Shown: positions 17,253 to 26,942 of the stretch, one piece after another
Numbering within the stretch: position 1 is the first letter of the stretch
How the letters are laid out: each line of letters opens with the position of its first letter
Notes under the pieces: generated by a model
Told to the model about the DNA's origin: nothing
What the model saw: the letters and a program-made list of their open reading frames with translations, nothing else
The model's database searches: none
NCBI GenBank assembly: GCA_002842855.1
Contig: PHEE01000015.1
Coordinates: 62,001-126,000 of the forward strand
From: Alphaproteobacteria bacterium HGW-Alphaproteobacteria-4
Lineage (GTDB): Bacteria > Pseudomonadota > Alphaproteobacteria > Rhodobacterales > Rhodobacteraceae
Direction of reading: 5' to 3'
DNA length: 64,000 nt
Translations under genes and position numbers: made by a program

Positions 17253-17690
17253 GATGATCTGGTCTTCGGAGAACCTGCTGCGCTTCGTCTCTGGTCCTTT
17301 CGGCTGGGCCAGTGTCTAGCTCAAACTGGATTAGGCCGAGGGGGCAAGGTCACTGCGGCTGCCCCAACGATGCCTGCGGAGGTCTGCGCACAGGGTAATG
17401 CGCCGCATGCAACGCCCGGAGCGCCGCCGGGCGTCTGGCGTCACCGCGCAGCATGCTGCATCCATCGCCATACACAATGCTACGTCGTGGAGGCGGGGTG
17501 TAGACCGGGCGCGGTAGGGCGTCGCACTACGGTCGATGGCGCTTCGCGCACGCTAACAGCGAGCAGCGTCACTTTCTATCGGCACTCGCGCTTCGGTTTG
17601 GCTTCTGCGCGCCGACACACTGCGCCCTAGGGGGCACGCAAGGGGCATGAAAGCAAACAACCCCTTAAGTCATTGTTTTTGTTTATAGAA
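17253..17690. other. about 440 bp without a recognisable gene
   Basis: The transposase frame stays open to 17630 but shows no family resemblance. I see no other coding sequence, no clear inverted ends and no integrase remnant. It is probably degraded mobile DNA between the transposase fragment and tRNA-Ser. Confidence 0.6.
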
Positions 17691-17780
17691 TGGCGGAGAG
17701 ACAGGGATTCGAACCCTGGGTGGGCTCTCACCCACAACGGTTTTCGAGACCGCCGCATTCGACCACTCTGCCACCTCTCC
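17691..17780 (-). tRNA. tRNA-Ser (anticodon CGA)
   Basis: Ninety bases fold as a class II tRNA. The acceptor is GGAGAGG paired with TCTCTCC, with encoded GCCA at the 3' end. The anticodon loop is CTCGAAA, giving anticodon CGA (codon UCG). There is a long variable arm, and a T arm around GGTTCGAATCC. The 3' end faces the IS remnant and the hydrogenase cluster. Confidence 0.97.
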
Positions 17781-17863
17781 GCGGTAGGGGCCGTTCATGA
17801 GGGCGGGATTTATCGTGGGTGCGGGGGGGGTGCAAGCTCTATTTGCGCGCGGCGGGGCCGCGG

Positions 17864-18610
17864 TCAGCGCATTCGCAGGGCGCCGTCAAGGCGGATTACC
17901 TCGCCGTTCAGATAGCCGCATTCGAGGATGAAGGCGGCAAGGGCCGCGTATTCGGCGGGGTCGCCAAGGCGGCGGGGAAACGTGACCTCGGCGGCCAGGC
18001 TTTGCTGCACCTCATCGGGCAGGCCGGCCATCATCGGGGTTGCGAAAATGCCCGGCGCAATGGCGCAAACCCGGACCCCCTGGCTTGCCAGATCGCGTGC
18101 CAGGGGCAGCGTCATGCCCGCGATGCCAGCCTTCGAGGCGGCGTAGGCGGCCTGGCCCTTTTGCCCGTCAAAGGCGGCGATCGAGGCGGTGTTGACGATC
18201 ACCCCACGCTCGGGCCCTGCGTTGCCGGCCATTTCGGCGGCGGCGAGGCGGATCATGTTGAAACTGCCAATCAGGTTGATTTCGATGGTGCGCGCGAAAC
18301 TTTGCAACCCGTGCGGCCCGTTGCGGCCCACCACGCGTTCCCCCGTGGCGATCCCGGCGCAGTTGACCAGCACATTGAGCCCGCCCATTGCGGCCTTTGC
18401 GGCGGCAATTGCGGCACTGGCGCTGGCCTCGCTGGTCACATCGACCTCGGCAAAGCCCGCGCCAATTTCGGCGGCCAGTGCCGCCCCGCGCGCCGCGTCG
18501 CGGTCGGCGATCGTCACCGCCGCGCCCATCGAGCGCAGATGCCGCGCGGTGGCCGCGCCCAACCCCGAGGCGCCGCCGGTCACAATTGCCTTCACGTCGC
18601 CAAGTCGCAT
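17864..18610 (-). CDS. SDR-family dehydrogenase, HSD10 / 3-hydroxyacyl-CoA dehydrogenase type 2-like
   Basis: The 248-residue Rossmann protein has TGGASGLG (cofactor), NCAGIA, and the catalytic Ser and YAASKAG. The segment after NCAG and the ending ([21 protein letters not shown]) resemble the HSD17B10 branch, which oxidises short-chain 3-hydroxyacyl-CoA or steroid alcohols. Substrate is not certain. A 16-bp palindrome lies 18 bases before the start codon, so a repressor probably controls it. Confidence 0.85.
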   Translation of the reverse strand: MRLGDVKAIVTGGASGLGAATARHLRSMGAAVTIADRDAARGAALAAEIGAGFAEVDVTSEASASAAIAAAKAAMGGLNVLVNCAGIATGERVVGRNGPHGLQSFARTIEINLIGSFNMIRLAAAEMAGNAGPERGVIVNTASIAAFDGQKGQAAYAASKAGIAGMTLPLARDLASQGVRVCAIAPGIFATPMMAGLPDEVQQSLAAEVTFPRRLGDPAEYAALAAFILECGYLNGEVIRLDGALRMR

Positions 18611-18627
18611 CGCATCCTCCGGGTTAA

Positions 18628-18643
18628 CTGAACGGTTGTTCAG
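18628..18643. promoter_or_regulatory. palindromic operator CTGAAC-N4-GTTCAG before the SDR gene
   Basis: CTGAACGGTTGTTCAG is a perfect 6-bp inverted repeat with a 4-base spacer, close in shape to sites of TetR-type regulators of acyl-CoA catabolism. It is 18 bases upstream of the SDR start and 35 bp before the TPM gene end. The binding protein is unknown. Confidence 0.5.
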
Positions 18644-18677
18644 AAACTAGCGCGCTGCGCGACGGCATGCAAGGGCG

Positions 18678-19550
18678 CTACCAGCGCCCCGAGGCCCCGC
18701 CACCAGAAGACGAACCGCCGCCAAAACTGCCCCCGGAGGAAGACGACGATGAGGTGTCGGGGATCGTGTAGCTCTTGGTTCGGCTCCAACTGCAATGGGT
18801 GCAATGGGTGATGGTCTCGCCCTGGCCGCGCGTGCTGTCGGTCGGCTGCACCAGCACATGGCGCTCACTCGTCAGCCCGCGCTGGCCGCATTCCGGGCAG
18901 GTCCGGACCCGGTTGAAGATCTGCCCGATCCGGCGGCGAAAGATCAGAGCCACAATGCCGAGGCCGAACAGAATTTCGGAAAGCACCACGCCAATTGCCA
19001 GCCCGCCGCCGCCGCTGGACGGTGCGCCGATCGGCACCGCACCCTCGCGCAGCGGCAACCCTGCCCAGCGGCGCGCGATATGGTCGGCCGCGGCACGGGT
19101 GCCCGCAAGGATGCCAAGGTCATAGCGCTCGGCGCGGAACTCGGGCAGCATCACGTTGTTGATGATATCCTGTGCGGGCAGGTCGTATTCGGGGCTGTAG
19201 CCCGACCCAAGCTCGATCCGCATTTCGCGGTCGTCGCGCACCACCAGAATCAGGATGCCGTCATTGCGCGTGGCGTCGCCTATGCCCCAGGCGTTGAAAA
19301 GCCCGGTGGCGAAGGCCTCGATCGAGGGCGAGGGGTCATAGGCCCAGCGGGTCTCGATCGTCAGCACAGTCAACTCGACCCCGGTCTCGGCGCGCACGGC
19401 CTCGATCTCGGCGATGACATTCGCCTCCATGTCGGGTTCCAGCAGGTTGGCGTAGTCATTGAGCGTGGTGGTGACATGCGCAGGGTAGGGCTCGGCAAAG
19501 GCGCTCACAGGTGCAAAAAGCAGCAGCAGGGCAAGCAACAGGCGTTTCAT
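18678..19550 (-). CDS. TPM-domain membrane protein (YgcG/DUF477-like)
   Basis: The 290-residue protein has a signal peptide (MKRLLLALLLLFAPVSAFA), a TPM domain (about 25-160; DYANLL, TRNDGILILV, ELGSGYSPEYDLP), one membrane helix (about 180-200), a zinc-ribbon-like segment with CPECGQRG and CTHCSW, and a Ser/Gly-rich tail. TPM proteins sit with the domain outside the membrane; function in bacteria is poorly known (some act in photosystem repair or as acid phosphatases). It overlaps the end of the decarboxylase gene by ATGA, so they form one operon. Confidence 0.85.
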   Translation of the reverse strand: MKRLLLALLLLFAPVSAFAEPYPAHVTTTLNDYANLLEPDMEANVIAEIEAVRAETGVELTVLTIETRWAYDPSPSIEAFATGLFNAWGIGDATRNDGILILVVRDDREMRIELGSGYSPEYDLPAQDIINNVMLPEFRAERYDLGILAGTRAAADHIARRWAGLPLREGAVPIGAPSSGGGGLAIGVVLSEILFGLGIVALIFRRRIGQIFNRVRTCPECGQRGLTSERHVLVQPTDSTRGQGETITHCTHCSWSRTKSYTIPDTSSSSSSGGSFGGGSSSGGGASGRW

Positions 19551-20929
19551 GGCAAAAACTCCGATACAACCATGGCAATCATACTGACATCTTCTGCCGT
19601 GCAGTCAAACTGCCCCACCTGCACCCGTATTGCATAGCGCCCGGCGTGGCGGGTCTGTGTAAGGTAAATGCGCCCGTCGGAATTGATCCGCGCCAGCAAC
19701 GCCTCGGTCGCGGCGTCGCCCGCGCGCAGCGCAAAACTGAACAGCGAGAGGGAAGGGGGGGTGACAATCTCCACACCCGGCAGCGCCGCAAGCGCCTTTG
19801 CCGCCGCGTTTGCCCATTCCACATGGTTGCGAATGCGCGCCCGCAGGCCTTCCAGCCCATAGGCGCGGAATAGAAACCACAGCTTCAGCGCGCGGAAACG
19901 GCGGCCAAGCGGCACCGTCCATTCGTTGAAATTGGTGATTTCGTCTTGCCCCGGCGTTTCCAGATAGGCAGGCCGCAGCCCCAGGGTGCGGATCTGCGGA
20001 CCCGGGTCGGCCAGAAACTGCACCGCGCAATCGAACTGCGCGCCCAGCCATTTGTGCGGGTTCATCACCACCGAATCCGCCGCCTCGGCCCCCGCCCAAA
20101 GATGCCGGAACTCGGGGCAGATCATCGCGCTTCCCGCCCAGGCGGCATCGACGTGGCTCATCAGCCCTTCGGCGCGCGCCAGCGCCACCACCTCGGCCAC
20201 CCGGTCGAAAGCCCCAACCGAGGTGCCCCCGGCGCAGGCGACCACGCCAATCGGTAGAAACCCCGCCGCACGGTCAGAGGCAATCGCGGCGGCCAGCGCC
20301 GCCACCACCATCGCGCCGCCAGCATCGGTCGGCAGCTTCACAAGGTTCTCCTGCCCGATCCCCGCCAGCCGCGCCGCCTTGTCGACCGAGGAATGCACCT
20401 GATCCGAGGCGTAAAGCCGCAACCGCGGTGCCCCCGAAAGCCCGCCGGTCAGCCCCTCCCAGCCAAGCGCCCGCTCGCGCATTGTCAGCACCGCCGAAAG
20501 CGTGGCGGTGGTGGCGCTGTCGTGGATCACACCGCGCGTGAAGGGCAGGCCCAGCGCTTGCGCCAGCCAGCGCACCATCACCGCTTCCATCTCGGTTGCG
20601 GCGGGCGAGGTCTGCCACAGCATCGCTTGCGCCGCGATGGCGTTGGCCAATTGCTCGGCGAGCATCGATGCAGGCGCGGCGTTGGCCGGGAAATAGGCGA
20701 AAAAGCGCGGGTGCTGCCAATGTGTCATGGCGCCCGGCACCAGCCGCTCGAAATCGTCCCAGATCGCCTGCATCGGCTCGGCGGCCTCGGGTGCTGCCTG
20801 CGGCAGCTTTTCGGCGACGCTGCCGGGCGCAATGTCGGGCCGCACCGGGCGGTCGCGCAGGGTCGCGTGGTAATCGGCGGCCCAGTCGGCGGCGTGTTTC
20901 GACCAGAGGCGCAGGTCTTCATGGTTCAT
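19547..20929 (-). CDS. PLP-dependent group II (aromatic-type) amino acid decarboxylase
   Basis: The 460-residue protein starts at the ATG at 20929 behind AAGGAG. It has the full length and motifs of the group II decarboxylase family: HWQHPRFFAYFPANA near the N-terminus, VHSSVDKAARLAGIG, HVDAAWAGS, and the PLP lysine in NPHKWLG. The family includes aromatic-L-amino-acid and glutamate-type decarboxylases; the exact substrate is not predicted. The divergent Lrp-type regulator may control it. Confidence 0.92.
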   Translation of the reverse strand: MNHEDLRLWSKHAADWAADYHATLRDRPVRPDIAPGSVAEKLPQAAPEAAEPMQAIWDDFERLVPGAMTHWQHPRFFAYFPANAAPASMLAEQLANAIAAQAMLWQTSPAATEMEAVMVRWLAQALGLPFTRGVIHDSATTATLSAVLTMRERALGWEGLTGGLSGAPRLRLYASDQVHSSVDKAARLAGIGQENLVKLPTDAGGAMVVAALAAAIASDRAAGFLPIGVVACAGGTSVGAFDRVAEVVALARAEGLMSHVDAAWAGSAMICPEFRHLWAGAEAADSVVMNPHKWLGAQFDCAVQFLADPGPQIRTLGLRPAYLETPGQDEITNFNEWTVPLGRRFRALKLWFLFRAYGLEGLRARIRNHVEWANAAAKALAALPGVEIVTPPSLSLFSFALRAGDAATEALLARINSDGRIYLTQTRHAGRYAIRVQVGQFDCTAEDVSMIAMVVSEFLP

Positions 20930-21057
20930 GGCACGACTCCTTTGCCCGATCTGTGCATGACGGGGCAGCGAGTGCAAGGGGCCGACGGGCCCTTGCGGAT
21001 GTGCCGTGAACAGAATATTATGCGGCGCGGTGGAGAATTACAGGATATAGAACGGCA

Positions 21058-21510
21058 ATGGACAATATAGACCGCAAAATAATCGCCTTGCTGGCCGAAG
21101 ATGCCCGCCAGCCTCTCGCCGCCCTCGGTGCGGCGGTCGGGCTTTCCGCCTCGGCGGTGAACGAACGTCTGCGCCGCCTGACCGAAGCCGGGGCGCTGCG
21201 TGCCATCCGTGCCGATGCCGACCCCGCGGCGCTCGATCTGCCGGTGCGCGCCTTCGTCTGGCTGGCACTTGCCGCCACCGCCGATGAGGCCGCCTTTCGC
21301 GCCGCCATCGCCGCCCGCCGCGAAGTGACTGCCTGCCACCATGTCACCGGCCCCTGGTCCTACCTGCTGCAAATTCAGGTCGCCGACCTCGCGGAGGTTG
21401 AAAGTTTCCTTGCCCTGCTCAAGGCCGAAGGCTGGCTTGCGCGGTCCGAAACCCAACTGGCCCTGTCCGAGGTGGTAGCGCCGCCCTTCCGCTACCCGGG
21501 CCGTGCCTGA
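21058..21510 (+). CDS. Lrp/AsnC-family transcriptional regulator
   Basis: The 150-residue protein has an N-terminal helix-turn-helix (DNIDRKIIALLAEDARQPL, ASAVNERLRRL) and a C-terminal RAM-type ligand domain (VTGPWSYLLQIQVAD). It is divergent from the decarboxylase with 128 bp between, and its stop overlaps the start of the LysE exporter gene. That suggests it senses an amino acid and controls decarboxylation, export or both. Confidence 0.93.
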   Translation: MDNIDRKIIALLAEDARQPLAALGAAVGLSASAVNERLRRLTEAGALRAIRADADPAALDLPVRAFVWLALAATADEAAFRAAIAARREVTACHHVTGPWSYLLQIQVADLAEVESFLALLKAEGWLARSETQLALSEVVAPPFRYPGRA

Positions 21511-22121
21511 TGCTTTTTCTCAAAGCCATGGCGATGGGGCTTGCGATTGCCGCCCCGCTTGGCCCGATCGGGGCATTGTGCATTCAGCGCACGCTGGCGC
21601 GCGGGTTCTGGGCGGGGCTGGCCGGGGGCCTGGGCACCGCGCTGGCCGATGCGCTTTACGCCGCCCTCGCCGCGGCGGGTTTTGCCACCTTCGCGGCCAC
21701 GCTTTCCCGCGTCGCTGCGCCACTTGGCCTTGTCGGCGGCGCCTTTCTGCTCTGGCTGGCCTGGAAGGGCTGGCCGCAAGGCACCCCTGCCACCCGCGCC
21801 GCCGAGGCCCCGGCGGCGCGCGGGCTGGCCGCCACCACCGGCATCACCTTTGCCCTGACGATGGCGAACCCCGCCACGATCCTCACTTTTGCCGCCATTT
21901 TCGCGGGTCTCGGGCTTGCCCAAACCGCCAGCGCGACCGCCGCGGCCGGGGTGGTTGCGGGGGTCTTTGCTGGCTCGATGCTCTGGTGGCTGATCCTTGC
22001 GGGCGCCGTCGCGGCGCTGCACCGGCGCCTGCCGCCCGCCTTCACGCTTTGGGTGGCGCGCCTCTCCAGCCTGATGATGGCCGCGTTTGGCCTCTGGGCG
22101 CTCGCCGGCGCCCTGAGCTGA
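21510..22121 (+). CDS. LysE-family amino acid exporter
   Basis: The 203-residue membrane protein has the LysE/RhtB signature AAPLGPIGALCIQRTLARGF and about six helices, with MANPATILTF in the middle. These transporters expel amino acids. It is translationally coupled to the Lrp-type regulator gene upstream. Confidence 0.92.
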   Translation: MLFLKAMAMGLAIAAPLGPIGALCIQRTLARGFWAGLAGGLGTALADALYAALAAAGFATFAATLSRVAAPLGLVGGAFLLWLAWKGWPQGTPATRAAEAPAARGLAATTGITFALTMANPATILTFAAIFAGLGLAQTASATAAAGVVAGVFAGSMLWWLILAGAVAALHRRLPPAFTLWVARLSSLMMAAFGLWALAGALS

Positions 22122-22136
22122 GGCTTCTTCATTGCC

Positions 22137-22180
22137 GAAATACCCTCCGGGGGTCCGGGGGTGGAAAACCCCCGGCTTTG
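22137..22180 (-). repeat. intergenic hairpin-TATTT repeat, copy 3
   Basis: Read on the minus strand, a perfect 8-bp stem (22155-22162 with 22168-22175) is followed by ACCCCCGGAGGGTATTTC. The hairpin begins 6 bases after the stop of the leftward aminotransferase gene, between it and the convergent LysE gene. Confidence 0.75.
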
Positions 22181-22181
22181 C

Positions 22182-23360
22182 TCAGGGCAGCAACGCTTCG
22201 GCAAAGGCGCGCAACCGTGCCAGCGCCGCTTCGAGCAACCCGTCCTCCTGCGTCAGTGCAATTCGCAGATGCCCCGCCGCAGCCGCCCCGAAACTCTCGC
22301 CCGGCATCACGCCGATCCGCTCTTCGGCCAAAAGCCGATGCGCGAAGGCATCGCCGCTAAGACCGGTGGCGCGGATGTCGGCCATCACATACATTGCCCC
22401 CGCCGGATGGATCAGCCGCACCGCCTGGCTTCCCGCCAGCACCCGCGCCGCAATATCGCGCCGCCGCCGATAGGGCGCCGCGTTGCGTGCCTCGACCGCG
22501 GCCCCTTGCTGCAGCGCGAAAAGGGCCGCATCCTGCACGAAGCCCGGCACCCCGTAGGTGGTGTTGATCGCGAGCTGGTGCAGCGCCTCGACCACATCCT
22601 CGGGGCCGACGATCCAGCCGATCCGGGCCCCGGTCATCGCATGGCTTTTAGAGAGCGAGCCGATCACCAGCGTGCGCGCGGCCATTTCCGGCAAGGCGCG
22701 CAAGCTCAGATGCGCGCCCTCCCACACCTGGGTGTCGTAAACCTCATCGGAAATCAGCCACAGGTCGCGCCGCTGGCAGACCTCGGCTATGCCTTCCAGC
22801 GTTTCGCGCCCGTAAAGCACCCCGGTCGGATTGTTGGGGGTATTGATCAGCAGCGTTTTGGCCCCGGTGGCCCGGGCGGCGGCATCGAGCGTTGCCGCCT
22901 CGGGCTGAAAGTCATTTTCGGGCCGCGTCGGCACCGCCACGGCCTGGGCGCCGCCCGCGCGGATGGTGCCGGGGTAGGTGGGGTAGAAGGGGGCCACATA
23001 AAGCCCGGTGTCGCCCGCATCGAGCAGCGCCATATGCGCGGCAAAAAGCGCGGCCTGCCCGCCGGGGGTAACGATCACCTGCTCGGGGCGGGTCGCGACG
23101 CCGGTGCGCGCGCCCACCCGCGCCGCAATCTCGGCTCGCAGTGCGCGTTGCCCGGCAATGTCGGTGTAGCCGGTGTTGCCGCCCATGGCAGAGGCGTGCA
23201 TTGCGGCCAGAATCTTCGGGTCGGTCCTGGCGTCCGGCTCGCCGATCGTCAACATTGTTACCGCCTGCCCGGCCGCAATCATTTCGCGTGCGCGAAACAG
23301 AATCGCCCAGCCGTCGCCACCTTCGCCCGCCATATGCGCATTGCGCGCCGCCAGTTGCAT
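22182..23360 (-). CDS. class I/II PLP-dependent aminotransferase
   Basis: The 392-residue protein starts at the ATG at 23360 (MQLAARNAHMAGEGG); the longer upstream frame is not family-like. Motifs are TIGEPDARTDP, NTPNNPTGVLY, SDEVYDTQVWEG and the PLP lysine in SLSKSHAMTGARIGW. It is a fold type I aspartate-aminotransferase-like enzyme; similarity to arginine:pyruvate transaminases is possible but not decisive. No partner genes indicate the pathway. Confidence 0.9.
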   Translation of the reverse strand: MQLAARNAHMAGEGGDGWAILFRAREMIAAGQAVTMLTIGEPDARTDPKILAAMHASAMGGNTGYTDIAGQRALRAEIAARVGARTGVATRPEQVIVTPGGQAALFAAHMALLDAGDTGLYVAPFYPTYPGTIRAGGAQAVAVPTRPENDFQPEAATLDAAARATGAKTLLINTPNNPTGVLYGRETLEGIAEVCQRRDLWLISDEVYDTQVWEGAHLSLRALPEMAARTLVIGSLSKSHAMTGARIGWIVGPEDVVEALHQLAINTTYGVPGFVQDAALFALQQGAAVEARNAAPYRRRRDIAARVLAGSQAVRLIHPAGAMYVMADIRATGLSGDAFAHRLLAEERIGVMPGESFGAAAAGHLRIALTQEDGLLEAALARLRAFAEALLP

Positions 23361-23514
23361 CTGTCGCCCTTTCGAAATTCGGCGCCAAGCCATCACGAAA
23401 CCCGCCCGCCTGCAAGGGGGGTGAGGGCAGCGGCCTGCGGCGGGGATATCTGGTCTGAAGCAGACATCGGGGTGCGGCGTGCTGCGGCCGGCGCGGGCGG
23501 GCGTTGCTGCCCGT

Positions 23515-24132
23515 TCAGGCGTCCGGCGGCAGCAGGCCAAGCCCGCGCAGATAGATCCCGATACCCGACTCGAGCAGGTCTTCGGCGGAATAGGGCGAGC
23601 GGGTGCCGGGTGCGGTGCGTGCGTAAAGTTCGACCACGCCGTGGCTGAGCGCCCAGACATGCGCCGAAAACATGGCGGCAGGCGGGCGCCGCCCCTCGGG
23701 AATGTGCCGTGAAAGCAGGTCGGCTGCGCGGGTCAGCACCGCTTCGGCGCGGGTCGATGCGGCGGCCAGTTCGGGGGTGCGGTTGGGCGAGATACCGGAT
23801 TCAAACATTGCCATGTAGTGCCCCGGAAACTTGCGGGCAAACGCAAGGTAGGCGCGCCCGGTGGCGCCAAAAGCGGCCAGCGCCGAGGGTGCACCGCCCG
23901 CGAAGGCATGCTCCAGAAGGTCGGCGAAGATCGCGTAGCCCTGCCGCGCGCATTCCGCGATCAGGTCTTCGCGGCCCTCGAAATGCCGATAGACCGCCGC
24001 CGGCGTCACACCCGCCTGTTTGGCCGCCTCGGAAAGCGTGAAGCCGGTCGGCCCGCGCATTTCGATCAGCCGCAGCGCCGCCTCGACCAGCGCCTGGCGG
24101 AGGTTGCCGTGGTGATAGCCCTGCTTAGTCAT
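23515..24132 (-). CDS. TetR-family regulator
   Basis: The 205-residue protein begins [19 protein letters not shown], with a typical TetR helix-turn-helix ([27 protein letters not shown]) and a TetR_C_33-like ligand domain. The start at 24132 overlaps the end of ppk2 by 8 bases, so it is translated from the ppk2 message. Its target is unknown; autoregulation of the two-gene unit is plausible. Confidence 0.9.
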   Translation of the reverse strand: MTKQGYHHGNLRQALVEAALRLIEMRGPTGFTLSEAAKQAGVTPAAVYRHFEGREDLIAECARQGYAIFADLLEHAFAGGAPSALAAFGATGRAYLAFARKFPGHYMAMFESGISPNRTPELAAASTRAEAVLTRAADLLSRHIPEGRRPPAAMFSAHVWALSHGVVELYARTAPGTRSPYSAEDLLESGIGIYLRGLGLLPPDA

Positions 24133-25000
24133 GCCAAAGCCCGATACCCCCGGCGATCTGGGCATCCCGCGCGCCAATCGCGGCTAGGTCGCGGCCCTTG
24201 TAATCGACCGCTTGCAGCACGGTCTGAATGGCCGCGATCCGGGCGCGGGCCTTGTCGTCGGACCGGATCACGGTCCAGGGTGCATGCGCGGTATCGGTGC
24301 GGGTCAGGGTTTCGCCGATGGCGGCGGTGTATTCGTCCCACTTCTTCAGCCCCTCGACGTCGATCCAGCTCAGCTTCCATTGCTTCAGCGGGTCGCCCTC
24401 GCGGTCGAGAAAGCGGCGCAACTGCTCGGCGCGGCCGACATTGAGCCAGAGTTTCACCAGCACGATGCCCTCGTCGATCAGCATCTGCTCGAAGGCGGGC
24501 ACCTGGCCGAAAAAGCGCGCGCGCTGTTCGGGCGTGCAAAAGCCGAACACCTGTTCCACCACACCGCGGTTATACCAGCTGCGGTCGAACAGCGCGACCT
24601 CGCCTGCGGCGGGCAGCCAGTCAACATAGCGCTGAAAATACCACTGGCTCGCCTCGCGCTCGGACGGTTTCGCGAGCGCCACGATATAGGCTTGCCGGGG
24701 GTTGAGGTTTTCGCGCATGCGCTCGATGGTGCCGCCCTTGCCCGCCGCATCGCGCCCCTCGAACACCACCGCAAGGCGGCGGCCCGTGCTGCGCAGATCC
24801 CAGGCCATTTTCACCAGTTCAACCTGTAGCGCGGCCATCTGCGGGTCGTACTCGGACGCCTTCATTTCGCGCGGATAGGGGTAGCCGGGATCGAGAATGT
24901 CCTTGCGCCCGGCCTTGGCGATTGCGGCGCGGATGGGCTTGGGGGCTTCTTCGGTGAGAAAACGGGTAATGTCGCCGACAAAGGGAATTTCGCTGGTCAT
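24125..25000 (-). CDS. ppk2: polyphosphate kinase 2 family protein
   Basis: The 291-residue cytoplasmic enzyme has the PPK2 core: Walker A in [16 protein letters not shown], the lid/Walker B region [19 protein letters not shown], and [17 protein letters not shown]. It transfers phosphate between polyphosphate and nucleoside diphosphates. Class I (GDP/ADP to GTP/ATP) is likely from its single-domain length. It heads a unit with the TetR gene. Confidence 0.95.
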   Translation of the reverse strand: MTSEIPFVGDITRFLTEEAPKPIRAAIAKAGRKDILDPGYPYPREMKASEYDPQMAALQVELVKMAWDLRSTGRRLAVVFEGRDAAGKGGTIERMRENLNPRQAYIVALAKPSEREASQWYFQRYVDWLPAAGEVALFDRSWYNRGVVEQVFGFCTPEQRARFFGQVPAFEQMLIDEGIVLVKLWLNVGRAEQLRRFLDREGDPLKQWKLSWIDVEGLKKWDEYTAAIGETLTRTDTAHAPWTVIRSDDKARARIAAIQTVLQAVDYKGRDLAAIGARDAQIAGGIGLWHD

Positions 25001-25039
25001 GTTCGCCTCGATACTGGAACCCGGGCCAGTATGGCGGCA

Positions 25040-25996
25040 TCAGGCTGGCAAGGCCAGAGCGGCAGCGCGCCGGATTGCCGCGATGATTTCGTCTGGCGCG
25101 GTGTGGTGCAGCATGTGGCCACGCCCCGGCAGCGGCGTAAGCCGGGCGCCGGGGATCAGCCTCGCGGCCGCAGCCGAATGCGCCTCATAAGGCACCACCT
25201 CATCGGCGGTGCCGTGCAAAATCTCGACCGGCAGCGCCAGTCTTGGCAGTTTGGCGCCAAGCTGCCGGAGCGCGCCCGACAGGACCGACACCTGCTTGGC
25301 AGTGGCGCGAAGGTTCGCGCGCCGCAGGGTCAACCGCACCGCGGTATGCTTGACGTATCCGCGCGGCATCTGCTCGGGTGCAAAAGCTGCTCCGGCGACG
25401 CGGCGCACCAGCGCCGAGGGGGTCCAAGACGTGGCGAGCAGCGCAAAGACGCGCCGCAGGGTGGGCGATCTGGCGAACCTGCGCAGCCACGGCAGGGCCA
25501 ACGGCGCAGGCATCAGCGGCCCCGCAATCAGCACCAGCGCCGCGGGCCGCACCGCCAGCGCGGGGCCGCAAAGCGCCCAGGCGGCCGCGACCGTCGCACC
25601 GTAGCTGTGCCCGACCACGATGGGGGCGTGCAGACCGAGCGCCCCGGCGGCTTGCGAAAGCGCCACCGCCTGCGCCTTTGGGGTGGCAATGCGCATGAGC
25701 CGGGCCGTATGGCCGCTGCCGGGGCGGTCCATCAAGGTAACCCGAAAGTCCTGTGCAAGTGCTGCAACCAGTGCCTCGGGGAAATCCCTCAGATTGGTTC
25801 CGGCGCCATGCAGCAACACGACGTCGGGGCCGGAACCCCGCTGCACCACATGCACGACGCCGCCTTGCACCCGCACCAGTTGCCCGAGCGGCGGGTAGAG
25901 GCGCGCGATGCGCGCCTCGATCTGCCTTGCACGCACGCTTGTATACGCCCCAAAGGCCCCAAGCAGTAACGCGAAGATGGCAAAGCTATAGGCCAA
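25040..25996 (-). CDS. alpha/beta hydrolase, membrane-tethered
   Basis: The 318-residue protein has an N-terminal hydrophobic helix ([20 protein letters not shown]), then an alpha/beta hydrolase fold: oxyanion [10 protein letters not shown], nucleophile elbow GHSYGA, acid in HGTADEVVP and histidine in GRGHMLHH. The substrate is unknown. Its start overlaps the metA end by 11 bases. Confidence 0.88.
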   Translation of the reverse strand: MAYSFAIFALLLGAFGAYTSVRARQIEARIARLYPPLGQLVRVQGGVVHVVQRGSGPDVVLLHGAGTNLRDFPEALVAALAQDFRVTLMDRPGSGHTARLMRIATPKAQAVALSQAAGALGLHAPIVVGHSYGATVAAAWALCGPALAVRPAALVLIAGPLMPAPLALPWLRRFARSPTLRRVFALLATSWTPSALVRRVAGAAFAPEQMPRGYVKHTAVRLTLRRANLRATAKQVSVLSGALRQLGAKLPRLALPVEILHGTADEVVPYEAHSAAAARLIPGARLTPLPGRGHMLHHTAPDEIIAAIRRAAALALPA

Positions 25997-26909
25997 TGCG
26001 CTCCAGATCGTAGGGGGTGGATTGGTAAATCTCGTTTATCCAGTTACCGTATAACAGATGCGCATGGCTGCGCCAACGGTTCGAGGGCGGCAGGCTGGGA
26101 TCATCGCCGGGGTAGTAGTTTTGCGGCACGTTGATCGGCTTTCCGGCTGCAACGTCGCGGTCGTATTCCTCTTTCAGGGTGCCGCTGTCATATTCGAAAT
26201 GGTTGAAAATGTAGAGCGCGCGGTGGTCTGAATCTTCAAGCAGGCAGGGGCCGAGTTCATCTGAGGCAAGCAGCGTGCGCAGCCCGGGCGTGGCATCGAC
26301 TTCGCTCTGGCGCACCTCGGTCCAGCGGCTGACGGGAATCACGAATTCATCGGAAAAGCCGCGAAGGTAGGGCGAGGCGGGGGCAAGGCTGCGATGGCGA
26401 AAGCAGCCGAAAGCCTTGCGGTCGAGCAGGTGCTTTTTCAGGCCGTGAAAGTGGTAGGCCATCGCCATGCCGCCCCAGCAGACGCCGAAGGTCGATTGCA
26501 CATGGCTTTGGGTCCAGGCAAAGACCTCGGTCAGCTCGCGCCAATAGGTGACATCCTCAAACGGCAAATGCTCGATCGGGGCGCCGGTGATGATCAGGCC
26601 ATCGAACTTTTCGCCGCTCTGCGCCACCTCGGCAAAGGGGCGGTAGAAGGCCTCCATGTGGTCAGCGGCGGTGTTGCGCGTCTCGTGGTCGGTCATGCGG
26701 ATCAGCGACAGGTTGATCTGCAAGGGGGTGGCGCCGATCAGCCGGGCAAACTGGTTTTCGGTCTGGATCTTCTTTGGCATCAGGTTGAGAAGGCCGATCC
26801 GCAGCGGGCGGATATCCTGCGTGGCCGCACGCCCCGGCGACATAACCATGACGCCCTCGCGCGAGAGAATGTCATAGGCGGGCAGGGTTTCGGGCAGGGT
26901 TATGGGCAT
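25986..26909 (-). CDS. metAA: homoserine O-acetyltransferase (MetA family)
   Basis: The 307-residue enzyme of methionine synthesis has the MetA fold with catalytic cysteine Cys144 in GVCWGGMA. Known structure-function work shows that a glutamate at the position equal to B. cereus Glu111 selects acetyl-CoA, while glycine selects succinyl-CoA. Here the segment reads [12 protein letters not shown] with Glu113, so acetyl transfer is predicted despite the usual HTS name. It lies 33 bp downstream of a P-loop ATPase gene; no SAM-II riboswitch fits in that gap. Confidence 0.92.
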   Translation of the reverse strand: MPITLPETLPAYDILSREGVMVMSPGRAATQDIRPLRIGLLNLMPKKIQTENQFARLIGATPLQINLSLIRMTDHETRNTAADHMEAFYRPFAEVAQSGEKFDGLIITGAPIEHLPFEDVTYWRELTEVFAWTQSHVQSTFGVCWGGMAMAYHFHGLKKHLLDRKAFGCFRHRSLAPASPYLRGFSDEFVIPVSRWTEVRQSEVDATPGLRTLLASDELGPCLLEDSDHRALYIFNHFEYDSGTLKEEYDRDVAAGKPINVPQNYYPGDDPSLPPSNRWRSHAHLLYGNWINEIYQSTPYDLERIGL

Positions 26910-26942
26910 CAGGCTTCTCCATTGGGCGCCGAGATATGCGGT

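Noticed and set aside
26910-26942. SAM-II riboswitch before metAA, common in alphaproteobacteria
   Set aside because: Only 33 bases separate metAA from the upstream gene, too short for the aptamer, and no such motif is seen.
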